NCBI GenBank assembly: GCA_030625445.1
Contig: DAOUQU010000103.1
Coordinates: forward strand, 1-6,242
Reading direction: 5' to 3'
Source: Gammaproteobacteria bacterium
GTDB lineage: Bacteria > Pseudomonadota > Gammaproteobacteria > Chromatiales > Chromatiaceae
DNA: 6,242 bases
Part shown: positions 1-3,989 of the stretch, one piece after another
Position numbering within the stretch: position 1 is the stretch's first letter
Layout: the number at the start of each line of letters is the position of its first letter
Program-made: the position numbers and the translations under genes
Notes under the pieces: generated by a model
What the model saw: only the letters and a program-made list of their open reading frames with translations
What the model was told of the DNA's origin: nothing
Databases searched by the model: none

Positions 1-723
1 AAAAGCATACTCAGAGAGTGAATCAGGAACAGGGGTCACAGCACCCAGGATTGTCGCCGGATCCGCCCCCAGCGCCACAGAAACGGGGAAGGGTTCACCC
101 GGATGCAGCTGCTGCCAGTCACGATAATCGAGCGCTCCGCCGCGATGCGCCAGCCAGCGCATGATAACGCGGTTGCGGCCAAGCACCTGCATGCGGTAAA
201 TACCCAGATTCTGACGGGATTTTCGTGGGCCGCGTGTCACAACCAGGCCCCACGTTATCAAAGGCGCAGCATCTCCCGGCCAACAGGTCTGCACCGGAAT
301 TCTCGACAAATCGACATCATCACCCTCAAAAATAATCTGCTGGCAGAGGGCGTTTTTGATATTTTTCGGTGCCATATCCAGCACCTTTTTGAAAACTGGG
401 ATTTTCTCCCATGCATCACGCACGCCTTTTGGCGGTTCCGGCTCTTTCAACTGCGCCAGCAGCTTGCCAACCTCCCTTAACGCCTCGGCAGACTCCTCTC
501 CCATACCCATGGCAACACGTCTGGTGGTGCCGAAAAGATTCCCCAGCAGAGGCATGTCGGAGCCTTTGACATTCTCAAACAGCAGTGCCGGACCACCTGC
601 CTTCAGGGTGCGATCACAGATCTCTGTGATCTCAAGATATGGATCGACTTCAGCCTGGATGCGTTTAAGTTCGCCGATCTTCTCAAGCTGCCGAATATAG
701 TCTCTGAGATCTTTATATTGCAT
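1..723 (-). CDS. ubiD: 4-hydroxy-3-polyprenylbenzoate decarboxylase UbiD, N-terminal half (cut by window edge)
   Basis: This is the prenylated-FMN-dependent decarboxylase of ubiquinone biosynthesis, which removes the carboxyl group of 4-hydroxy-3-polyprenylbenzoate in the cytoplasm. Reading leftward from ATG at 723, 241 codons stay open to the window edge, about half of the roughly 490-residue family length, so the C-terminus is missing. Stretches nearly identical to E. coli UbiD as I remember it include GGPALLFEN (43-51), VAMGMG (70-75), LKEPEPPKG (92-100), DAAPLITWGL (151-160), RQNLGIYR (170-177) and GADPATILGAVTPVPD (219-234). The expected Mn/prenyl-FMN site residues are present: Asn172, Arg194-Gly195 in the HRGGALDY stretch, and Glu238 in LSEYAF. 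The start fits the family N-terminus (MQYKDLRD versus MKYNDLRD), although the upstream CGGA is only a weak ribosome site. The gene is divergent from the small secreted gene, with a 104-base gap. The cofactor would come from a UbiX prenyltransferase, not seen here. The identification is very secure. Confidence 0.97.
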   Translation of the reverse strand, partial: MQYKDLRDYIRQLEKIGELKRIQAEVDPYLEITEICDRTLKAGGPALLFENVKGSDMPLLGNLFGTTRRVAMGMGEESAEALREVGKLLAQLKEPEPPKGVRDAWEKIPVFKKVLDMAPKNIKNALCQQIIFEGDDVDLSRIPVQTCWPGDAAPLITWGLVVTRGPRKSRQNLGIYRMQVLGRNRVIMRWLAHRGGALDYRDWQQLHPGEPFPVSVALGADPATILGAVTPVPDSLSEYAF

Positions 724-760
724 AAGTCCGAATAATTATGTAATTAATTCTTATTTAGAA

Positions 761-781
761 TGTCTATATGGATAAGGGCAG
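761..781 (+). promoter_or_regulatory. Conserved upstream element of the first small secreted gene (probable promoter region)
   Basis: The sequence TGTCT, then TATATGGA, then GGGCAG lies 46 bases before the start codon. The paralogous gene at 3320 has TGTCT, TTATATA, CAGGA and CGCAG placed 48 bases before its start. TATATG at 765-770 is a plausible -10 box, but I find no convincing -35 hexamer upstream. The conservation at matching spacing is directly visible. The promoter role is inference. Confidence 0.35.
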
Positions 782-814
782 CTATTTTGTCCTGTTACTC
801 AATGACTAACACCC

Positions 815-820
815 AGGAGA
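815..820 (+). promoter_or_regulatory. Strong Shine-Dalgarno site AGGAGA
   Basis: AGGAGA sits 7 bases before the ATG at 828. It is embedded in a leader (CCAGGAGATA) that is repeated before the paralogue at 3320. It fixes the start of the small secreted gene and indicates efficient translation. Confidence 0.8.
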
Positions 821-827
821 TAGAGCC

Positions 828-1100
828 ATGAAAACCATACTTGCAGCAACCTTGATGCTTGTTGCTACCGCAGCAACAGCCGATTGGGAAGATGTTTTCC
901 AGAATCCTGATCTTACCGCAAATTATCAGGGTTATACGACAACCTCCACTGTTTCTGTCGATCCTGTTGCGGAGACATATGCCGGAAACAGTGACCTATT
1001 TGCAGGTGACGAAATCGGACATGTGATGCCATCACACACACCGACCTCACTTGATGCAATCGGCCGCAGAAATCCAGATCTGGATTGCGGATGTATCTAA
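828..1100 (+). CDS. Small secreted protein of unknown function, C-terminal Cys-Gly-Cys-Ile (copy 1)
   Basis: I do not recognise this 90-residue family. Residues 1-18 form a classical Sec signal peptide: Lys2, a hydrophobic core, and Ala-Thr-Ala before Asp19. This predicts a mature periplasmic or exported protein of about 72 residues. The mature part begins DWEDVF, is acidic and polar with many Thr, Ser and Asp residues, and ends GRRNPDLDCGCI. The motif NPDL occurs twice, at 26-29 and 82-85. The only two cysteines of the mature protein are Cys87 and Cys89, almost at the C-terminus. They could form a disulfide, bind a metal or attach to a partner; nothing in the sequence decides which. The paralogue at 3320-3595 matches at about 63 of 91 aligned positions by eye, with the last 13 residues identical. 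The differences between copies keep the frame, motifs and signal peptide, which supports real coding under selection. The gene stands alone and is convergent with the transferase gene downstream. Confidence 0.85.
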   Translation: MKTILAATLMLVATAATADWEDVFQNPDLTANYQGYTTTSTVSVDPVAETYAGNSDLFAGDEIGHVMPSHTPTSLDAIGRRNPDLDCGCI

Positions 1101-1101
1101 A

Positions 1102-1148
1102 CACGAGGAACGAGTGCTGAGGAGTGAGTATAAGTCAACCCTCAGTCC
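1102..1148. repeat. Degenerate heptamer-period repeat after secreted gene copy 1
   Basis: The sequence can be read in 7-base steps (CGAGGAA, CGAGTGC, TGAGGAG, TGAGTAT, AAGTCAA, CCCTCAG). It shares GAGTGCTGAGGAGTGAGTA-type wording with the stretch that follows the second secreted gene at 3604-3633. The shared words are direct observation. Their origin as a mobile or expanding short repeat is inference. Confidence 0.5.
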
Positions 1149-1155
1149 TTTTTTT
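1117..1155 (+). terminator. Probable intrinsic terminator of secreted gene copy 1
   Basis: CTGAGG (1117-1122) pairs with CCTCAG (1140-1145), with a wobble pair outside it. The hairpin is followed after three bases by seven T residues at 1149-1155. The stem is short and the loop is 17 bases, so strength is uncertain. The T run overlaps the stop codon of the convergent transferase gene. On the minus strand the hairpin lacks a U tract, so it should act mainly rightward. Confidence 0.45.
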
Positions 1156-2887
1156 ACCCTATCAGGAAATCCGGAATATAGTGGTATCCGAGCACGAACA
1201 GCGCCACGACCAGTAGCAGAACGACAAAGTTTCTGTGCTTCGGTAGTCTGCAGACATAAGCACGCATGACCAGCAACAGAGGGATCGTTTGCCAGCAGGC
1301 AGCGTATACCGCCTGGACGATATCTGCATCCTGCTGCCCCGTCAGGGCAGGCAGAATCGCCACAGGTATCCCCCATGTCGCCAGCAACAGAAAAACCTCA
1401 TATCCCGTTGTCAGATAGAGCTGCTTTGAGCCCCTGGCAATAAACCGCAATGCTGCCCAGGCAAGGGCCACCATGCTTAACCAGAAGAGATACCCCTCAA
1501 GCCAGGCATAGGATTTTATACCAAAAACATGGTAATAAAACAGCAGCGTAAAAATCGACAGATAGAGCCTTCCGTGCAACAGACCAGCGTGATGCTGACG
1601 CTGAAGCCACGGGAATGATGCAAGAATCACAACTCCGAGCACCAGCGCCAGCCACCCCCAATGCCCTAGAGTTTGATTCACAATCACGACCGGTGCCACC
1701 AGCGCCAACAGCAGCAAAGGGGCAACAACGCCTGTAGAGCGGATCACCAGTCTCCCTATGGAACCAAGGACTATTTGATCCCATTTCTCGATTGACGTAC
1801 CCATATTGAACAGTCCGGCAGGATCCAGCCTTTTCAGGATCTCGACAGTGGCAAAAAACGCTAATGCCGCACCCACAGAGATCAACAACTGCAGCAGTTC
1901 CGGCATGTTGATGACAGCAAGCGCCAGCAAACCGAACAGAAATGAGAAGAGATAGAGCACGGAGACAACGGCGCCATGAGGCACACCCATATCAATCAGA
2001 TTATGATGCAGATGGGTATTATCAGCCTCGAAAGCACCCTGTTTATTGATGATCCGCCTGAGCATAACGATCAGCGCATCAAACAGTGGAAGATAAAGCA
2101 CAATCGCGACGCTGACAGGCGCCAGGCTCTTCATATCTTCAGAAGCTCCGCTTCCTGATGCCAGCGAAACACAGCTGGCTGCCAGCACATATCCCAGCAG
2201 CAGACTGCCGGTATCTCCCATGAACATCCTCGCAGGATGGCTGTTATAACGCAAAAACCCAACCACGGCGCCAGCCAGTGCAATCAGGATACCCAGTGTT
2301 TCCCAGGAGCCTGTGCGAATCGCCATAGCCCCCAGGAAAAGCGTGGCGATTGCCGTAATCCCTCCGGCAAGTCCATCGAGCCCGTCAGAGAGATTCAGGG
2401 CGTTCATGATAGCCAGCATACACAGCAGCGTCACCAGTGGCGCAAAGACGCCGAATTCAATCTCCCCTGCACCAAAAAGATCTCCGAAGCTGCTGACCTG
2501 GTAGCCGCTGATCGCGATAAAGAGAAGAATAGATACGATCTGTCCAACGAGCTTGTACCTTGCTTTGAGCTGCAGGATATCATCTGCAACACCAACGGCA
2601 ACGATCAACGCAAGACCGGCAAGAAAGCCGGCAATGAACGAATTCACAGGAAGAAAAAAGAGAACACTGACACCCAGTGCAATGGCCATCCCCAGCCCGC
2701 CAAGACGCGGCATGGCCAGATTATGAACACTGCGTTGATTTGGTTGATCTACCGCGCCGACAAGGAAGGCAAATTTAGCACTGAGAGGAGTCAGTATCAG
2801 AGAGAGAAACAGAGAGGCGAAGAAAAACAGGCCAAAAACCTCGACACTGTTTCCTATGCTGTGGGTAAAACCGGCAAACCACTCCAT
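1154..2887 (-). CDS. WecA/MraY-type polyprenyl-phosphate N-acetylhexosamine-1-phosphate transferase with C-terminal membrane extension
   Basis: A 577-residue integral inner-membrane protein of the PNPT family. The family moves an N-acetylhexosamine 1-phosphate from a UDP-sugar onto undecaprenyl phosphate, the first step of O-antigen, enterobacterial-common-antigen-like or exopolysaccharide synthesis. Residues 1-350 form the catalytic core with about 11 membrane segments and all diagnostic motifs: PRLGGLGM (60-67), Asp102-Asp103 followed by KARYKLVGQ, NALNLSDGLDGLAGG (162-176), FMGDTGSLLLGY (222-233), PLFDAL (267-272) and the His-rich loop DNTHLHHNLIDMG (289-301). The HLHH loop and PRLGG argue for a WecA/TagO-like enzyme over MraY. 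WecA is about 367 residues and TagO about 350. Here residues 360-577 add roughly six or seven further hydrophobic segments (about 377-403, 407-425, 438-457, 459-482, 493-515, 524-543, 552-569) without a motif I recognise. The start ATG at 2887 has only a modest AAGG ribosome site, about 10 bases upstream. Sugar specificity cannot be read from the sequence. No other glycan genes lie nearby, so it is not in a visible polysaccharide operon. Confidence 0.92.
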   Translation of the reverse strand: MEWFAGFTHSIGNSVEVFGLFFFASLFLSLILTPLSAKFAFLVGAVDQPNQRSVHNLAMPRLGGLGMAIALGVSVLFFLPVNSFIAGFLAGLALIVAVGVADDILQLKARYKLVGQIVSILLFIAISGYQVSSFGDLFGAGEIEFGVFAPLVTLLCMLAIMNALNLSDGLDGLAGGITAIATLFLGAMAIRTGSWETLGILIALAGAVVGFLRYNSHPARMFMGDTGSLLLGYVLAASCVSLASGSGASEDMKSLAPVSVAIVLYLPLFDALIVMLRRIINKQGAFEADNTHLHHNLIDMGVPHGAVVSVLYLFSFLFGLLALAVINMPELLQLLISVGAALAFFATVEILKRLDPAGLFNMGTSIEKWDQIVLGSIGRLVIRSTGVVAPLLLLALVAPVVIVNQTLGHWGWLALVLGVVILASFPWLQRQHHAGLLHGRLYLSIFTLLFYYHVFGIKSYAWLEGYLFWLSMVALAWAALRFIARGSKQLYLTTGYEVFLLLATWGIPVAILPALTGQQDADIVQAVYAACWQTIPLLLVMRAYVCRLPKHRNFVVLLLVVALFVLGYHYIPDFLIG

Positions 2888-2977
2888 TTAAAACAACCTT
2901 TTGGCCACGAAACCATCATCGAAAGAAACGTTTGAAATCAACCGATGCCACAGAAGCAGATGAAACCGAACGGTAAA

Positions 2978-2983
2978 ATTATA
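2978..2983 (-). promoter_or_regulatory. Candidate -10 box (TATAAT) for the transferase gene
   Basis: The minus strand reads GGTATAATTTTACC, with a perfect consensus TATAAT, about 90 bases upstream of the transferase ATG. The position 16-18 bases further upstream reads around CACAAA, a poor -35 match. This is therefore only a candidate, perhaps needing an activator. Confidence 0.35.
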
Positions 2984-3072
2984 CCTTAATCTACGTGGCC
3001 TTTGTGCGATTTCTCAAAGAGTTCTGTAGCGACTCAGTAACTTCTCAAAAACACCGTGTATTGTTCGTGTAT

Positions 3073-3112
3073 GGCAGTTGGCAGTTGGCAGTTGGCAGTT
3101 GGCAGTTGGCAG
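3073..3112. repeat. Perfect heptanucleotide tandem array GGCAGTT, 5.7 copies
   Basis: Five exact consecutive copies of GGCAGTT followed by GGCAG are visible. They lie in the gap between the divergent transferase and second secreted genes, about 190 bases from one start and 210 from the other. Perfect copies suggest recent expansion or slippage. It is not a CRISPR array, because there are no spacers and the unit is too short. Confidence 0.95.
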
Positions 3113-3180
3113 AAGTCTAATCGGTTCGTTGCACACGGCAAAATTTTTCAATAAACCTGTAACTTTTCTTTGTTGTGTTT

Positions 3181-3209
3181 ACTGCAAACTGCATACTGAC
3201 TACTGCAAA
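3181..3209. repeat. Degenerate heptamer array (ACTGCAA-type), complementary to the GGCAGTT array
   Basis: The sequence steps as ACTGCAA, ACTGCAT, ACTGACT, ACTGCAA. Its first 12 bases pair with GCAGTTGGCAGT of the array at 3073-3112 at 11 of 12 positions in the opposite orientation. The two could form a long stem-loop about 70 bases apart. A run of six T residues follows at 3211-3216, so a rightward terminator-like structure is possible, although no gene upstream obviously needs one. Confidence 0.7.
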
Positions 3210-3248
3210 CTTTTTTAAAAATAATTTGTAAGCTAATCGTGCTTTCAC

Positions 3249-3271
3249 TGTCTTTATATACAGGACCGCAG
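3249..3271 (+). promoter_or_regulatory. Conserved upstream element of the second small secreted gene (probable promoter region)
   Basis: TGTCT, TTATATA, CAGGA and CGCAG match the element at 761-781 before copy 1 and lie at nearly the same distance (48 versus 46 bases) from the start codon. TATATA at 3255-3260 is a possible -10 box; no good -35 is seen. The surrounding bases differ between the two copies, which makes this shared patch stand out. Confidence 0.35.
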
Positions 3272-3307
3272 TGATGCAATCATTGTAGAGGTCTTTGTAT
3301 AACAACC

Positions 3308-3313
3308 AGGAGA
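3308..3313 (+). promoter_or_regulatory. Strong Shine-Dalgarno site AGGAGA
   Basis: AGGAGA lies 6 bases before the ATG at 3320, in the leader ACAACCAGGAGATAT that mirrors the one before copy 1. It supports this start codon and the reality of the gene. Confidence 0.8.
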
Positions 3314-3319
3314 TATCCT

Positions 3320-3595
3320 ATGAAAACCATGATAACAGCAATATTGATGCTTGCAGCGACAAGCGTAAGTGCAGACTGGGAAGATGTGTTCAGGAATCCC
3401 GATCTGACGGTCAATTACCAGGGCTACACCTCAACTTCGACTGTCTCTGTTGACCCTATCACAGGAACATGGCCGCAGAACGAGGACCTGTTTGCCGGCA
3501 ATGAGTCCGGAGATGTCATCAAGTCAGACTCTACACCGACTTCACTGGAGGTGATTGGCCGAAGAAACCCCGATCTTGACTGCGGATGTATTTAA
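3320..3595 (+). CDS. Small secreted protein of unknown function, C-terminal Cys-Gly-Cys-Ile (copy 2)
   Basis: A 91-residue paralogue of the protein at 828-1100; I do not recognise the family. The signal peptide (residues 1-18) has diverged most, about 10 of 18 identical. It keeps Met-Lys-Thr, the hydrophobic core and a Val-Ser-Ala cleavage site before Asp19. The mature parts agree at about 53 of 73 positions. Identical blocks are DWEDVF (19-24), NPDLT (26-30), NYQGYT (32-37), TSTVSVDP (39-46), DLFAG (56-60), TPTSL (72-76) and IGRRNPDLDCGCI (79-91). The middle, residues 47-71, is variable and carries the single one-residue length difference. Cys88 and Cys90 are the only mature cysteines. Arg81-Arg82 directly precede the second NPDL. 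The gene is divergent from the transferase and convergent with the oligopeptidase gene, so it is probably monocistronic. Conservation limited to motifs, with the frame intact, favours a functional secreted product. Confidence 0.87.
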   Translation: MKTMITAILMLAATSVSADWEDVFRNPDLTVNYQGYTSTSTVSVDPITGTWPQNEDLFAGNESGDVIKSDSTPTSLEVIGRRNPDLDCGCI

Positions 3596-3603
3596 AGACA
3601 AGG

Positions 3604-3671
3604 ACTGAGGAGTGAGTGCTGAGTAGTGAGTAATAACAACCTACTCTCAGCCCTCATTACTCACTCCTCAG
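3604..3671. repeat. Heptamer-period repeat forming an inverted repeat after secreted gene copy 2
   Basis: The left part reads CTGAGGA, GTGAGTG, CTGAGTA, GTGAGTA; the right part reads as the complement of the same words. CTGAGGAGTGAGT (3605-3617) is a perfect 13-base reverse complement of ACTCACTCCTCAG (3659-3671). The nearer copy at 3619-3633 pairs with 3657-3671 at 14 of 15 positions. Placed directly after the stop codon, it could fold as a hairpin that ends or protects the transcript, but there is no T run, so an intrinsic terminator is doubtful. The same words follow copy 1. Confidence 0.8.
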
Positions 3672-3844
3672 CCCTATATCCAAATGGTTATGGATGACCA
3701 ACACACATATATTATCTGATATACCTAAAATCCCTCCGCTCTTATATATCCCGCAACACAGAATCGTTGTGAAAGTTAACTCTGTTTCAGAGGGTCTCTT
3801 TAAATATAGGTTTGGCACATCCGTACACGCTGTTTTATATTTAT

Positions 3845-3875
3845 CTCGTTCCCACCGTTCCCGGTGGGAGTGCAT
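3845..3875 (+). repeat. REP-like palindrome, left copy
   Basis: The unit begins CTCGTTCCCACC and ends GGTGGGAGTGCAT. TCCCACC (3850-3856) pairs perfectly with GGTGGGA (3863-3869) around a six-base loop. The CTCGTTCCCAC...GTGGGAATGCAT wording is, from memory, typical of intergenic REP elements in many gammaproteobacterial genomes. A partner copy in the opposite orientation lies 24 bases away. Confidence 0.7.
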
Positions 3876-3899
3876 ATGGAGTTATCTTTGAACCGGGTC

Positions 3900-3930
3900 T
3901 GCATTCCCACGCAGGAGCGCAGGAATGAGG
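3900..3930 (-). repeat. REP-like palindrome, right copy in inverted orientation
   Basis: On the minus strand this reads CCTCATTCCTGCG and later CGTGGGAATGCA, aligning with the unit at 3845-3875. Its own stem is imperfect: CATTCC (3902-3907) pairs with GGAATG (3922-3927) and CGC (3910-3912) with GCG (3917-3919), with two mismatched pairs between. Together with the left copy it forms a BIME-like inverted pair. No RAYT transposase gene is present in the window. Confidence 0.65.
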
Positions 3931-3951
3931 AATATGGCTGCCAGGGATGGC

Positions 3952-3989
3952 TTAACCGGCCTTGCCCACCTGTGAGCCAGGCCGGTTAA
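3952..3989 (-). terminator. Perfect 10-bp inverted repeat at the 3' end of prlC
   Basis: TTAACCGGCC (3952-3961) and GGCCGGTTAA (3980-3989) are exact reverse complements with an 18-base loop. The prlC stop codon (3986-3988) lies inside the stem. A transcript hairpin here could mark or protect the 3' end of the trmL-prlC message. There is no U tract on either strand, so a classical intrinsic terminator is not fully supported. Confidence 0.45.

Larger units (their letters stand above)
2888..3319. other. Repeat-bearing intergenic stretch between divergent genes
   Basis: No credible gene is seen in these 432 bases. The stretch holds a possible leftward promoter for the transferase, a perfect GGCAGTT array, a degenerate complementary heptamer array and the upstream region of the second secreted gene. 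The octamer TTCTCAAA occurs twice (3010-3017 and 3043-3050). The 62-codon frame on the minus strand at 3117-3305 crosses the repeats, has no convincing start signals and resembles nothing I know. Confidence 0.6.
3596..3985. other. Convergent intergenic stretch with repeats and no gene
   Basis: These 390 bases between the second secreted gene and prlC hold a heptamer-period repeat (3604-3671), an inverted pair of REP-like palindromes (3845-3930) and a perfect inverted repeat at the prlC end. Between 3680 and 3840 I see only AT-rich sequence with a small hairpin (CTCTG/CAGAG at 3780-3792). Short open frames on both strands here (65 and 72 codons) run through the palindrome and have no coding support. 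Confidence 0.6.

Noticed and set aside
103..700. Two open frames on the plus strand (125 and 114 codons)
   Set aside because: Both are antisense to ubiD, which is certain from sequence similarity and active-site residues.
724..760. ubiD promoter hexamers in the AT-rich divergent gap
   Set aside because: The best minus-strand -10 match (CATAAT, 735-740) is only about 12 bases from the start codon and no suitable -35 is present, so I do not assign it.
1086..1097. C-terminal CGC as a heme c attachment site or lipobox
   Set aside because: A heme c site needs Cys-x-x-Cys-His and a lipobox must sit at the signal peptide. Here there is one residue between cysteines at the extreme C-terminus and an ordinary Ala-x-Ala cleavage site.
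1047..1376. A 109-codon open frame on the minus strand
   Set aside because: It overlaps the transferase C-terminus in another frame and runs antisense into the secreted gene. Neither overlap is supported by motifs.
2237..2935. A 232-codon open frame on the plus strand, rich in Lys, Gln and Arg
   Set aside because: It is antisense to the transferase gene, whose membrane segments and motifs are clearly coding. The odd composition is what reverse-complemented hydrophobic codons give.
3073..3209. Possible CRISPR array
   Set aside because: The units are 7 bases with no spacers, so this is a tandem microsatellite-like array and not a CRISPR.
3117..3305. A 62-codon open frame on the minus strand in the intergenic gap
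   Set aside because: It runs over the repeat stretch and the likely promoter of the second secreted gene, has a poor ribosome site and resembles no protein I know.
3657..3891. Short open frames on both strands between the second secreted gene and prlC
   Set aside because: They cross the REP-like palindrome and part of the heptamer repeat, and lack Shine-Dalgarno sites and recognisable composition.
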